Source: a virus. Taken from it: a stretch of DNA of 21,485 nt. The notes beneath the pieces are model-generated. The model saw only the letters and a list, made by a program, of their open reading frames with translations. It made no database searches and was not told the origin of the DNA. The position numbers were made by a program, and so were the translations under genes. The stretch lies in IMG/VR virus record IMGVR_UViG_3300025072_000063, positions 1 to 21,485 of that record; one strand, written 5' to 3'. Shown one piece after another: positions 1-8,093 of the stretch; position 1 is the first letter of the stretch; every line of letters starts with the position of its first letter.

Positions 1-909
1 ATCACCGTCAGCTGACGACGCGTCGATGTTTTCGATATTACCCTTATCGTCTATCTTTGCTTTACTAACGCCTTCAGCATCTTGCCATACAGCACCTGCG
101 GGTTTCAAACCACGTTTCTGTAAAGTTTCTCTAGATTGATCTCTACGTTGATCAGTACCACTCTTAGCATCTTTAGGAACAGGTTTATCTTCAGCTTCTC
201 TAATGGTATCCCAAAAAATCTTATTATATTTGTATACAGAGTGTAGAGTCTCTAGTAATTTCTCACCTACCTTTGGATCTATAGTAGATTCACTTATAAA
301 TACACTGAACGATTTATCAAAGTTCTCAAAGTTTCCTTTATGTAGTTCAACAATCTCATCTTCAGAAATATTAGAGAGGATATGATCAGCAATCTCTTCA
401 GCAGTCAAAACTTTCGGGGGGTTAGGTATGTCATCGTCATTAATGACAGATTTATTTTCCTCTTCATTTTCATTTTTTTCTAGGACCGAGTTTAATTCCT
501 CTACAATTTTCCTTATTAACTGCTGTTGTTTAGACTTCTTAAGATAAACATACTGCTTATACTGATCATCATCACCAGTAAACTTAAGGGGCTTGTCTAG
601 ACCTACTAGAATATATAGTGTACCATCACTCTTAGCTCTTATCTTATTGTTTACCCTATCATTCAGTAGATTAAGAGCCTCATAAAACTTCTCATCATCA
701 TGGATAAACTCTCTTCTCAGATCCATCTTAACATTATTGACAACAAACCTATAGATTGCTTTGATTTTATCTAGTACAGTATAGTCATTTCTATATTGTA
801 CTTCCTTACCCTTAGAATTATACGTATCATCAGAGTCGGAATTCTTTTCTACAAAAGCATGAAACTTATCTATCAGTTTGTTTTTATCTATACGATATTC
901 TATATCCAT
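1..909 (-). CDS. Unrecognised phage protein, C-terminus beyond the window
   Basis: This open frame begins at an ATG at 909 and runs 303 codons without a stop to position 1, so the 3' end is missing. It starts 1 nt after the stop of the transglutaminase-like gene (TGA-C-ATG). I do not recognise the family. The visible part has a charged N-terminal half (residues 1-140), an acidic Asn/Glu/Asp-rich linker (about 143-165), a second helical block (about 168-240), and a basic stretch containing GTDQRRDQSRETLQKRG (about 251-267) before an acidic end. No signal peptide or membrane segment is visible. It lacks the Ser/Thr/Gly-rich beta composition of the neighbouring fibre proteins, so a scaffold, chaperone or internal virion protein is as likely as a fibre. 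The ribosome-binding site is weak (GGTGG, about 7 nt upstream). That it is a gene is well supported; its function is not. Confidence 0.85.
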   Translation of the reverse strand, partial: MDIEYRIDKNKLIDKFHAFVEKNSDSDDTYNSKGKEVQYRNDYTVLDKIKAIYRFVVNNVKMDLRREFIHDDEKFYEALNLLNDRVNNKIRAKSDGTLYILVGLDKPLKFTGDDDQYKQYVYLKKSKQQQLIRKIVEELNSVLEKNENEEENKSVINDDDIPNPPKVLTAEEIADHILSNISEDEIVELHKGNFENFDKSFSVFISESTIDPKVGEKLLETLHSVYKYNKIFWDTIREAEDKPVPKDAKSGTDQRRDQSRETLQKRGLKPAGAVWQDAEGVSKAKIDDKGNIENIDASSADGD

Positions 910-910
910 G

Positions 911-1261
911 TCAACCACCCGGCCAGTTCCATCCTATAATGTGTCCAGTTTCTTTTCTGTTTTCTACAGCTTTCTTAGCAGGAAACATTTTCAGTGTTCT
1001 TTTGTTCGGTTTGTAGGCTGCATAAAACTCTTTTATAGGCCAACCTATACTAGCATACTTACTTAACTTTGCTTCCATAGTCTGCCAATCATATACTCGA
1101 CCTTTATACTCAGCCCAAGCGTGATTGTATTTCTTACCATCCCAAGGGTCTTTCACTTCAGCATATACAACACGAGCACCCTTGTCTCTAGTATGAAGCA
1201 TTGCCCATTTCATAGTATAACCTAAGCATTCACCACAAGCAACTGCTTCAGATAATTTCAT
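911..1261 (-). CDS. Small transglutaminase-like Cys-His-Asp protein
   Basis: A 116-residue protein with a compact papain/transglutaminase-type pattern. A candidate nucleophile Cys12 lies in ACGECLGYTMKWA at the start of a helix, His47 in YNHAWAEY and Asp58 in GRVYDWQTM. The order C...H...D and the 'HAW-E--G-VYDW' strand pair are what one sees in transglutaminase-like cysteine enzymes. The protein is about the size of the bare core fold, with no signal peptide or membrane helix. I chose the ATG at 1261 over a longer frame opening with TTG at 1276 because AGGAG lies just upstream and the TTG version overlaps the preceding gene. Activity could be a peptidase, an amidase or cross-linking; the sequence does not decide. 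It lies directly downstream of two LamG fibre genes, which suggests virion or lysis-stage work. Fold assignment is inference; the three residues are seen directly. Confidence 0.72.
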   Translation of the reverse strand: MKLSEAVACGECLGYTMKWAMLHTRDKGARVVYAEVKDPWDGKKYNHAWAEYKGRVYDWQTMEAKLSKYASIGWPIKEFYAAYKPNKRTLKMFPAKKAVENRKETGHIIGWNWPGG

Positions 1262-1265
1262 ACTA

Positions 1266-1270
1266 CTCCT
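1266..1270 (-). promoter_or_regulatory. Ribosome-binding site deciding the start of the transglutaminase-like gene
   Basis: The minus strand reads AGGAG followed by TAGT and then ATG at 1261. The spacing is short (4 nt) but the match to the anti-Shine-Dalgarno sequence is good. The site overlaps the last codons of the upstream LamG gene, whose stop is at 1271-1269, so the two genes are probably translationally coupled. The TTG at 1276 has no comparable site. Confidence 0.6.
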
Positions 1271-2648
1271 AAGCAATATTGATTTCAGAGATAACAGCCT
1301 GAGAAGGAATAGTTGAGATGAAGTTTTGCATTACCTCAGCATCACTCAAAGGTCTGTTAAATACTCTAGTTAGTCCTACAACACCAGTTAGTCCGCTTGT
1401 TGATCTATCCATATTCTTTCCGATGATCATTCTAGCATCACTATTAATTATAGGAAAGTCAATGTTGCCAGATAAACTAGTAGTGCTTCTAGCCAATATT
1501 GTTTTCTCTCCATTAATAAATATAGCGGCACCACTAATAGGGATAGTACGACCGGAAGTTGCTTGAGCACAAACATGTACCCATTGATTCAAGGGCATCT
1601 GTAATGCCCCAGCCTGTGTTCCAGACCCAGCTGTCAATGAACCGGCACTTACTGTTTCTCCATTAACATTCAACTCAACACTACCGTTCTTTACAGACAC
1701 TCCAGCTAACACAGTGCCACAAGCACCTACAGTAAACAAACTTGTACTATCACCTGTACTAAACATTTTAACATAACCCATCACAGCTATGCCCGAAGTA
1801 GATGTGTCTCTGAGTGAAAATGTATTTGATGTTGCTGTTTCAATATATGACGAACCGTCTAATAAGAATCCACCTTCAATGGGTCCGTGGGTCCAACCTG
1901 TAACGGTCGCTGTTACGGCATTATCTGCGTGATACGTAGCCATTCCACCAGCAGCCTTACCATAAATCCCGGCAGTAACTGCATTACCACTCCAATCCAT
2001 TACTCCAGTAAGACCAGAGGTGGTAAACGTTTCTTGTTTTTCCATACGATTATACATATATTGACAAACTAAACTTGATCCTACCCGACCACTGGCACTA
2101 CCTAAAGGATACGAAGTGCTCAACGGTCTAATACCCATACCCATACTAGTTAAGTTATTCAAAGGACTAGCAGCTTTGATTTGAAGATCGCCAGCAAATA
2201 CATTTGTTTCTTTATCTAATATGATAACGTCAACTTGTCTATTACCATCTACGACTGTACAAATACTATATTCTCTTTCTTCAGCACTAGTCGAAAACAA
2301 AGTGTTACCTACAGCACCACCAACCGGTGTTCCCCAATCAGAAGTCAATCCACCCGCGCCAGAAGTCAAACTTCGTGCCCTTATTCTGTGTGTACCCGTA
2401 AGTGACGTTAGACCTACACCATCCCCATAACTTATACCTAATAAACCATCAGCCGCGGTGACTGCCAAGCTAGCACCAGTAATGCTAAAACTTTCATCTC
2501 TAGATTGTCTAATACGATAAACAGATAAAAAGTTACCGCCAGTTAATGCGGATGTTTCATTAAGTGTATAGATAGGTTGTTTATCAAAACTTCCTCGATT
2601 GCTCTTAAATACAATCTTTGATTCTATTGTAAAGTTTTTTGATTCCAT
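1269..2648 (-). CDS. LamG-type (concanavalin-like) tail fibre/appendage protein
   Basis: A 459-residue Ser/Thr/Gly-rich beta protein with no membrane segment. The C-terminal part (about residues 245-450) has the LamG/jellyroll signature: GGFLLDGSSYIE, then a strand with GIAVMGYVKM, then WVHVCAQ, then AAIFINGEK, and finally MIIGKN...GLTRVFNRPLSDAEV, the classic last strand of LamG domains with the 'R-(F/W)-N-R-L-(T/S)-EE' ending. The N-terminal 200 residues look like another beta-rich region, not identified. LamG domains in phage virions usually bind surface glycans, so a role in adsorption is likely. The gene starts at an ATG 1 nt after the previous stop (TAA-T-ATG), with a weak AGG upstream. 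That it is a LamG protein is well supported; its exact position in the tail is not known. Confidence 0.82.
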   Translation of the reverse strand: MESKNFTIESKIVFKSNRGSFDKQPIYTLNETSALTGGNFLSVYRIRQSRDESFSITGASLAVTAADGLLGISYGDGVGLTSLTGTHRIRARSLTSGAGGLTSDWGTPVGGAVGNTLFSTSAEEREYSICTVVDGNRQVDVIILDKETNVFAGDLQIKAASPLNNLTSMGMGIRPLSTSYPLGSASGRVGSSLVCQYMYNRMEKQETFTTSGLTGVMDWSGNAVTAGIYGKAAGGMATYHADNAVTATVTGWTHGPIEGGFLLDGSSYIETATSNTFSLRDTSTSGIAVMGYVKMFSTGDSTSLFTVGACGTVLAGVSVKNGSVELNVNGETVSAGSLTAGSGTQAGALQMPLNQWVHVCAQATSGRTIPISGAAIFINGEKTILARSTTSLSGNIDFPIINSDARMIIGKNMDRSTSGLTGVVGLTRVFNRPLSDAEVMQNFISTIPSQAVISEINIA

Positions 2649-2649
2649 A

Positions 2650-4290
2650 TTAATCGCCTATGTCCCAAAATATTTGTCCACTTTTTCTAAGGCGTTCTGG
2701 TCTAATATATTGTGATGGGAAATCGCCTTCTTTTAAATACAATGCGTCTAAGTTAAATAAGGCCCCATTATCAGATCCACCATTATGAAGTTGTTGAACA
2801 GTAATCGAACCCGTGATCGTGGTTTCATTGGCGTCAGCAGAAACAGTGTTGGTAATAAAAATAGGTTTCCAAATAGATGTGCCCATCACAGCCGTTGTCG
2901 AAGCAGAGTTAGTACTGTGACCTATTGTAAAAACAACTCTAGCTGATGTAGAACCTGAAGTGGATAACAATCTTAATCCACATGTATACGTATTTTTATC
3001 AAACAAAAGGTTGCCACTATAATTGATAGTATGTTTTGCTCCCTGTCCAGCAGCTGTAGTGTTAACCCTATAACCAGAGGCACCAACCCATATTTGTTGT
3101 GTGTCAATATTAACATTTGAACTACCCGATGCAGCCCAAGTGTTTGAGGCATCTACTATAATATTGTGTATACCTTCTTCAAATAAAAGAGTGCCGTCAA
3201 GATTATCAAATGCGGCCATGCCGCCATGATCAAGAGTGCCACCTTTTAATGCTAATAAATCACTTGTTACTGATGGACCATATACAATTGATTGATCTTC
3301 AGAAAAATCTACTGAACCAGAAAAGTTAACTGGTGTTCCATGATTAACATAAGTAGTAGTATCCACTACAGAGTCGGCAATCCCGGCAAAAATATCTACA
3401 GCCGATATGCTTTCAAATCGGTACCACGCAACCAGATATTCCGCACTAGGAGAAAACTGTGTCACACCTTCCGTTGCAAGATCTTCTGGCGTAACACCCA
3501 AACTAGTTACAGAAGCCAACGCATTGATAGATTCAGTAGTGCCAGAATTTATCCACAGTCTCATCTCATCTAATTTACCACCAAATGAAATTTGTCTTAT
3601 AGCAAGCGGCGCGCCTGTTGCCGGATGTGGGTCTGTTTCTCCACCCAACGCAAGACCTGTTAACTCATTTAAAGTTTGTTCTCTATTTAACACACCATCT
3701 ATCCATATTTGCATCTTGCTTGTCGAACCATCATCTCCAGAAGTATAACTAGTAAGTACATGATACCAAGTATCTTGTATGATAGAGTCTGCCGATGTTA
3801 ATGACCAAGCCATATCTGAGCCAGAGGCAAATAGAAACTCAATAAAATTACCAGAGGCACCACCGGAAGTACCATATACTATTTGACTACTGTATATACC
3901 ATCAAATCCAGTAGTTGAAGAAGTTGAGTTTCTTTGTATCGTAGCTTCCCAAAACTGAGTGGTTGACCCGGTGCCGGACCCTTCTAATTTTAACCACGTT
4001 TCAAACATAATATTGTTTGCAGTACTACCGTGTTTAATAGTATTGTTACCTATTTCATCTAATAGGAATTCTGTTCCACGGCCAGAATCCGTAGGCAATA
4101 TGATGTAATCATCCACACCATCAAACGGCAGGGATTGTAACGAACCAGTAAGAGTTTCATTAATATCTAGACCAGTTTCTCCATTACTTGGAGTGTCATT
4201 AAGCGTAATGGTGTTCGGATCATCAATAGATCTTGAAAGTAAATATTGTATATTTCCGCTTGCTGCCGGTGAAACAAATCTAAATGCCAT
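2650..4290 (-). CDS. LamG tail fibre protein with a C-terminal CBM-like beta domain
   Basis: A 546-residue protein. Residues about 53-255 form a LamG domain: LPFDGVDDYIILP, IMFETWLKLEG, DTWYHVLTSYTSG, MQIWIDGVLNREQTL and ISFGGKLDEMRLW give all the expected strands, including the 'W-H' and 'hDGxhh' motifs. Residues about 280-300 have AEYLVAWYRFE, seen again in related form in other fibre proteins here (for example IMAWWHFNSI in the 778-residue protein). The last 150 residues (YTCGLRLLSTSG...FNLDALYLKEGD) resemble a carbohydrate-binding jellyroll of the CBM4/9 type, ending in a typical 'fxhDalxLxeG' strand. The start is an ATG at 4290 with AAGGA 8 nt upstream. An adsorption appendage is the simplest reading. 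The CBM-like call is by eye and less certain than LamG. Confidence 0.82.
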   Translation of the reverse strand: MAFRFVSPAASGNIQYLLSRSIDDPNTITLNDTPSNGETGLDINETLTGSLQSLPFDGVDDYIILPTDSGRGTEFLLDEIGNNTIKHGSTANNIMFETWLKLEGSGTGSTTQFWEATIQRNSTSSTTGFDGIYSSQIVYGTSGGASGNFIEFLFASGSDMAWSLTSADSIIQDTWYHVLTSYTSGDDGSTSKMQIWIDGVLNREQTLNELTGLALGGETDPHPATGAPLAIRQISFGGKLDEMRLWINSGTTESINALASVTSLGVTPEDLATEGVTQFSPSAEYLVAWYRFESISAVDIFAGIADSVVDTTTYVNHGTPVNFSGSVDFSEDQSIVYGPSVTSDLLALKGGTLDHGGMAAFDNLDGTLLFEEGIHNIIVDASNTWAASGSSNVNIDTQQIWVGASGYRVNTTAAGQGAKHTINYSGNLLFDKNTYTCGLRLLSTSGSTSARVVFTIGHSTNSASTTAVMGTSIWKPIFITNTVSADANETTITGSITVQQLHNGGSDNGALFNLDALYLKEGDFPSQYIRPERLRKSGQIFWDIGD

Positions 4291-4301
4291 TCTTATATTC
4301 C

Positions 4302-5207
4302 TTACAAGTCCACACTAACTCTAACTGTAATCGGTAAGTCAGTTGGCTTTTTTAATGGTGCAGCGAGTTTAGCAACTGCCATTAATTCATTACTATCGTT
4401 ATACAATCCTACGTGCGAAATCACAGGTGAAAACTTATGACCCGATGAAACCAAATCAGACCAATACTTATGGTTACCCGTATCGGCAGTAAGATTTGAT
4501 TTCGTTAACAAGTTATCAAAACTCTCAACAATCGAACTAGAAGTTAATGAACCAGTCATTACAGCAGTAGGGTTGAAAGTAAAATTCAACTCATTAGATT
4601 GACACTTACAAAACACATTCAAGTTAGTGTGCATCACTCTTGACTTGAAACTAACAGAGGTTACTGATGTTGCTACTTCCCGTACAGTTGACGATGTTAC
4701 AACAAACATTCCTGAATCTGGTATTACTATTCCAACAGTATTACCACTTGATTTTTGAATCAGAGCACCAGATCCAGAATCATAATAGTCGCCAGCAATA
4801 CTTGTGGCATCATACGTCACTCCGGTGGCAGTTGCTGTTAATCCCCCCTCTACTACTCCAATATCAAACATTTTCTTACGTAAAGCAAACACACCTATAT
4901 CTGTATTTAGGCCAGTGGTTGCTGTGAAAGAATTTCCCCACCCTTCATTCTTCAATAACATTCTTGTGTTCAACCAGTAAGACGAATTGCTACCAGACCA
5001 ACTTGCTGTAAAAGCACAAACAGAATCATTAGGTGCGGTGACAATATTATGATCAGCTTGACCCTTAGTTATAGTACTGCTTATACTAGAAATAGTATGA
5101 CCCCTAGAAGTTTCAAAATTAACAATAACCCGATCAGATGGTTTTATCTTAACGTAAGTAGAATCAACACTATTGTGAATCGCGATAGGTAGAAGTGGGT
5201 TAGCCAT
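4302..5207 (-). CDS. Virion structural protein with VGLYND C-terminal module (paralogue 3)
   Basis: A 301-residue protein that ends in a 36-residue module starting VGLYNDSNELMAVAKL and finishing RVSVDL. The same module closes the 778- and 307-residue proteins. Upstream of it lie GDYYDSGSGALI (about 140-150) and CKCQSNELNFTFNPTAVM (about 200-217), both with counterparts in the 307-residue protein, so the two are probably full-length paralogues without a LamG insert. I know this module from structural proteins of marine T4-like phages; its biochemical role is not established to my knowledge. The start ATG at 5207 is preceded by AGGAAAT. It lies 8 nt after the 778-residue gene and 11 nt before the LamG gene. 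Several Cys residues (CKCQ) are unusual for a fibre-like protein. Confidence 0.8.
   Translation of the reverse strand: MANPLLPIAIHNSVDSTYVKIKPSDRVIVNFETSRGHTISSISSTITKGQADHNIVTAPNDSVCAFTASWSGSNSSYWLNTRMLLKNEGWGNSFTATTGLNTDIGVFALRKKMFDIGVVEGGLTATATGVTYDATSIAGDYYDSGSGALIQKSSGNTVGIVIPDSGMFVVTSSTVREVATSVTSVSFKSRVMHTNLNVFCKCQSNELNFTFNPTAVMTGSLTSSSIVESFDNLLTKSNLTADTGNHKYWSDLVSSGHKFSPVISHVGLYNDSNELMAVAKLAAPLKKPTDLPITVRVSVDL
4305..4412 (-). repeat. VGLYND C-terminal module, copy in the 301-residue protein
   Basis: These codons encode the last 36 residues, from VGLYND to the stop. The copy is the same length as those at 5219-5326 and 8094-8201. Shared positions include VGLYND, (E/D)L, AVAKL or SVAKV, P(L/V)KK and a terminal V-L/Q pattern. 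The DNA is diverged but still alignable around the codons for LYN. Confidence 0.85.
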
Positions 5208-5215
5208 AATATTTC

Positions 5216-7552
5216 CTAAAAGTCCAAGTCAACTTGAGCACCAAGGGTAATGTTTTCATCTTTCTTTACAGGTTGAGCCAATTTAGCAACAGCTAACAAG
5301 TCACCGTTATCATTGTATAATCCAACCGTAGATATAAACGAAGTCGGGTTATCAAACACACTTTCACCTGTTTCAATATCTCTACCAGTATTATTTTCAG
5401 TGAAGTTAAACTCTGACCCTGAAGCAACTGCATCAACTAATAACCTACCAACAAAGTTACTAGCACCAAATCTTACTCTCTCTACTGAGAATGCCGCATT
5501 GTTGTTACCAGTGACGGCAAAACCAAAGTCACCTGTCACACCACTCACCGGCCATGTAAAGTTTAGTTTGGCGTTAGCGTCATCACCATCCAAAACTACA
5601 GATGAGATATCGTAAAAAATCATTCCAACTTTTTTGATTGTACCCTCAACTGTTTTTCTTACAACACGACCTTGTGAAAAATCATTATCAATCTGTTTAA
5701 TATTTAGCGGTTGATCGTAATACAAAAACGTCCTGCTAATGCCAGAAGCATTAAGATCTGTAAATGTATTTCCACTCACTCCTAATGTAATATCATCATG
5801 GTCATATAGTTTTGTGATACCATCACCAACCACAGCGCCAGTGCTTGAAGAAACATTACCGTATGGGTCCGGCAACATCGTAGCTACGGCACCAGTTAAC
5901 CCACCTGCAATATCCGAAGCTGACAGTGTGTTGATTGAGTTAAAATGCCACCAAGCCATAATGTTATTGGCACTAGTGCTTGTTAGTGTACTATCCATAA
6001 AGTTTTGATACGTTAGATTTAATGCACCAGAACCAGAAGCCTGTTCTAGTGACGGCAACTCCAACTTTTGATTAATGTTATGTTTGTAACCAGTGCTTCC
6101 ATCCTTCAATCTAATATTCCACATTCTGATTGATTGAATCTGTCCATCATAAAGACCAGCAATGTTTGAGTCAGTCGTGCCAACAATTTCACCTCGGTCA
6201 CCAAGAGTAACACCATCTTCTCTATTAAAGTTTGAGGCTCCAATATACACATTGTTACCACTAGGTCCAGAAGTAGGATCGCTAGATTGTAGTCTTACAG
6301 TACGTATCGGTATACGTTGTTCTAACATATTTGCTTGAGCAACAGGTCCGTTCGCTTCATCACCACCTTGTAGTCGTGGGAACACTTGCTCTTTATTGAG
6401 CAACTTGAATCCATCAATATAACCCAACACCACACCAGTTCCTCTATCTACACTGCCTCTAATATCACCTTCACCTAACTCATAAATAGACCACGTTACA
6501 ACAATGTGATGAAAGCCACCATCAAACAAGTTGACACCTACATCAGAGGGCACAAACAAACCACTACACTGTACATCTTTATCAGCAAAATCTTCTGAGA
6601 AGTTCGCTTCAACTTTGTTTGCTTCGTTATCTGCATTGTTTGTGTATACCGCTGTACTTCTAAGATAGAATCTAAACGCCGGTTGTTGTCCATCTGGAGA
6701 GTTGGTCAACTCTAATTTTAAAAACTTATTTCTTGTGTTTGCATCGGCACTATTCGCCAATCGTCTAAACAATATTGTTGAATCACTTCTATATGGACGT
6801 ATGATCGCCTCAACTGTTATTGAGTCTGTTATACTGTCTAAGTTAGCTGAAGCGGTGTACGGGTCGTTTGTGACCCCCACACCAAAGAATGACTTGGTAG
6901 TTGTTCCATCGAAACCACCATAGGGGTTTTTTAGGTCGAGAGCTGCCGTATATCCCGTAACATTGGAAGTCAAGAGTGTTGGTTGTGCCGATGAACCCGA
7001 AACATAACCAGTCAAAGAAGTGTTCGATGTATTCATTTCCATATAGAAAGTAGTAGGACGAATTGCATCTGCGTTAACATCTCTTCTAAAGTTTATGTTT
7101 CTAACAACAGATACCGTAGTGTTATCAATACTAGTACTATTTAATGCACTTGCGGCTGCAACATCATAAGAGTTATCTGCCCTATACAGATAACCTTTGA
7201 CATGTTCAAAAATATTTTGGTGAGAGATAGTTGAATTGCCACCCTGTGTCAAAAAACTTTGATCGGCCGAACTGATGAACACACCAGTAATTTTTTCGGC
7301 TGTGATCGAAGTATCATTTGGTATTGGTGTGGTATCAAATTCCCACTTGTATTTAATGACATCTTTTCGATTTAACCCAAAGGTAGGATTAAATATAGAT
7401 GATTCTAATGTTGGCAAATCACCAATAGTTTTGATGCCTGTAAAAAAATGTATATGAGATGCACAAGGACTGTTTTTTGATATGCTTACAGTCGCATCAT
7501 TAACTATTGATAATGGTTGAGTCTCATTTTCTTCAAACGCCTTAAATGACAT
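5216..7552 (-). CDS. Large LamG-containing virion protein with VGLYND module (paralogue 2)
   Basis: A 778-residue protein. An N-terminal region (1-230) is followed by a LamG domain at about 240-490 (SITVEAIIRPYRSD, GFHHIVVTWSIYELGEG, VLGYIDGFKLL, NNVYIGASNF, GQIQSIRMWNIRLKDG). Next comes IMAWWHFNSI (about 535-545), then a C-terminal portion (about 640-778) with GMIFYDISSVVLDGDD, SEFNFTENNTG and the 36-residue module ending VDLDF. It looks like paralogues 1 and 3 expanded by a LamG insertion. The start is an ATG at 7552, 1 nt after the stop of the endonuclease gene. The nearest purine-rich site (GAGG at 7571-7568) is 15 nt upstream, which is too far for a normal site. No membrane segment is seen. 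Likely a tail appendage that contacts the host surface. Confidence 0.82.
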   Translation of the reverse strand: MSFKAFEENETQPLSIVNDATVSISKNSPCASHIHFFTGIKTIGDLPTLESSIFNPTFGLNRKDVIKYKWEFDTTPIPNDTSITAEKITGVFISSADQSFLTQGGNSTISHQNIFEHVKGYLYRADNSYDVAAASALNSTSIDNTTVSVVRNINFRRDVNADAIRPTTFYMEMNTSNTSLTGYVSGSSAQPTLLTSNVTGYTAALDLKNPYGGFDGTTTKSFFGVGVTNDPYTASANLDSITDSITVEAIIRPYRSDSTILFRRLANSADANTRNKFLKLELTNSPDGQQPAFRFYLRSTAVYTNNADNEANKVEANFSEDFADKDVQCSGLFVPSDVGVNLFDGGFHHIVVTWSIYELGEGDIRGSVDRGTGVVLGYIDGFKLLNKEQVFPRLQGGDEANGPVAQANMLEQRIPIRTVRLQSSDPTSGPSGNNVYIGASNFNREDGVTLGDRGEIVGTTDSNIAGLYDGQIQSIRMWNIRLKDGSTGYKHNINQKLELPSLEQASGSGALNLTYQNFMDSTLTSTSANNIMAWWHFNSINTLSASDIAGGLTGAVATMLPDPYGNVSSSTGAVVGDGITKLYDHDDITLGVSGNTFTDLNASGISRTFLYYDQPLNIKQIDNDFSQGRVVRKTVEGTIKKVGMIFYDISSVVLDGDDANAKLNFTWPVSGVTGDFGFAVTGNNNAAFSVERVRFGASNFVGRLLVDAVASGSEFNFTENNTGRDIETGESVFDNPTSFISTVGLYNDNGDLLAVAKLAQPVKKDENITLGAQVDLDF
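5219..5326 (-). repeat. VGLYND C-terminal module, copy in the 778-residue protein
   Basis: The last 36 codons encode VGLYNDNGDLLAVAKL...VDLDF. Length and anchor residues match the two other copies, and the module again ends exactly at the stop codon. A few residues upstream, FIST matches FITT in the 307-residue protein. Confidence 0.85.
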
Positions 7553-7553
7553 A

Positions 7554-7997
7554 TTAGTATAGTTTAACCTCTATAAATTTACACCCTAAACATTCAGTTA
7601 TTTCTTTCTTTCTCATAACATCTCTTTCTTGTTGTTTAGGATTAGAGTGATATTTTTCTAACACTTCTATTACTGTGTTTTTCTTCTTATCATAACCATC
7701 AACAAAATATCCTAATACCTTAAATTCTCCACCATTTTCTGCGTGCTGAAAATTGTAACCATGTTGTAATCCATATTCATCAATAACTTTACATACATAT
7801 GGATTATAGTTTGGTGAATATTTGCCATTCAATTTTTCTATTCTTGATATTAATTTCTCTCTTATAATCTCTTTTGTTTTTGCTGTATGTCTTCTTCGGC
7901 TAGATGATAAATCTATTCTTTTCCTATGTATATATGTGCCATCTTTATATCTTTGTTTCTTTGTAGTAGATATTTTTCTCTTTTGAGTATCGCTCAT
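7554..7997 (-). CDS. Probable free-standing homing endonuclease (PD-(D/E)XK/Vsr-like)
   Basis: A 147-residue, very basic protein. The N-terminus contains SSSRRRHTAKTKEIIREKL (residues 31-49), resembling the NUMOD3-type DNA-binding helix found in phage homing endonucleases. The C-terminal half has VDGYDKKKNTVIEVLEKYH (99-117) followed by a D..RKKEI helix (about 126-133) and LGCKFIEV (137-144). This is the 'xVDGYD..n.hIE.xE..H...D..R...h...LgxxfhxI' layout of nuclease-fold homing enzymes related to Vsr (the EDxHD group). Candidate catalytic residues are D100/D103, E111, E114, H117 and D126. Homologues I remember usually carry Asp where Leu113 sits, so activity is uncertain. It interrupts a run of paralogous virion genes and has lower GC than they do, fitting a mobile gene. 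The start ATG at 7997 has AAGG 4 nt upstream. Confidence 0.75.
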   Translation of the reverse strand: MSDTQKRKISTTKKQRYKDGTYIHRKRIDLSSSRRRHTAKTKEIIREKLISRIEKLNGKYSPNYNPYVCKVIDEYGLQHGYNFQHAENGGEFKVLGYFVDGYDKKKNTVIEVLEKYHSNPKQQERDVMRKKEITECLGCKFIEVKLY

Positions 7998-8036
7998 TTT
8001 ACCTTGACTATGATCACAACCACTACCCCTTTTGTA

Positions 8037-8093
8037 TTACGACATCAACATATTTCCATAAGCAAGAAACGGTAATGCCAACCAACCTATTGC
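8037..8093 (-). other. 18-residue hydrophobic C-terminal extension beside the endonuclease gene
   Basis: Residues 290-307 (AIGWLALPFLAYGNMLMS) plus the stop extend beyond the point where both paralogues terminate. The segment contains no charged residue. It either arose when the endonuclease gene arrived and the original stop was lost, or is an acquired hydrophobic tail. The sequence alone does not decide between these. Confidence 0.6.

Noticed and set aside
295-302. TATAAATA on the plus strand, like a T4 late promoter (also at 11150-11157 and 19178-19185)
   Set aside because: All three lie inside minus-strand genes and point against them; in an AT-rich genome the motif is expected by chance, and no plus-strand gene follows.
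1262-1276. TTG at 1276 as the start of the transglutaminase-like protein
   Set aside because: It overlaps the upstream gene, and the ATG at 1261 has AGGAG directly upstream.
3407-3748. Plus-strand open frame of 113 codons and many similar plus-strand frames elsewhere
   Set aside because: They are antisense to well-supported minus-strand genes, lack ribosome-binding sites and have no recognisable protein features.
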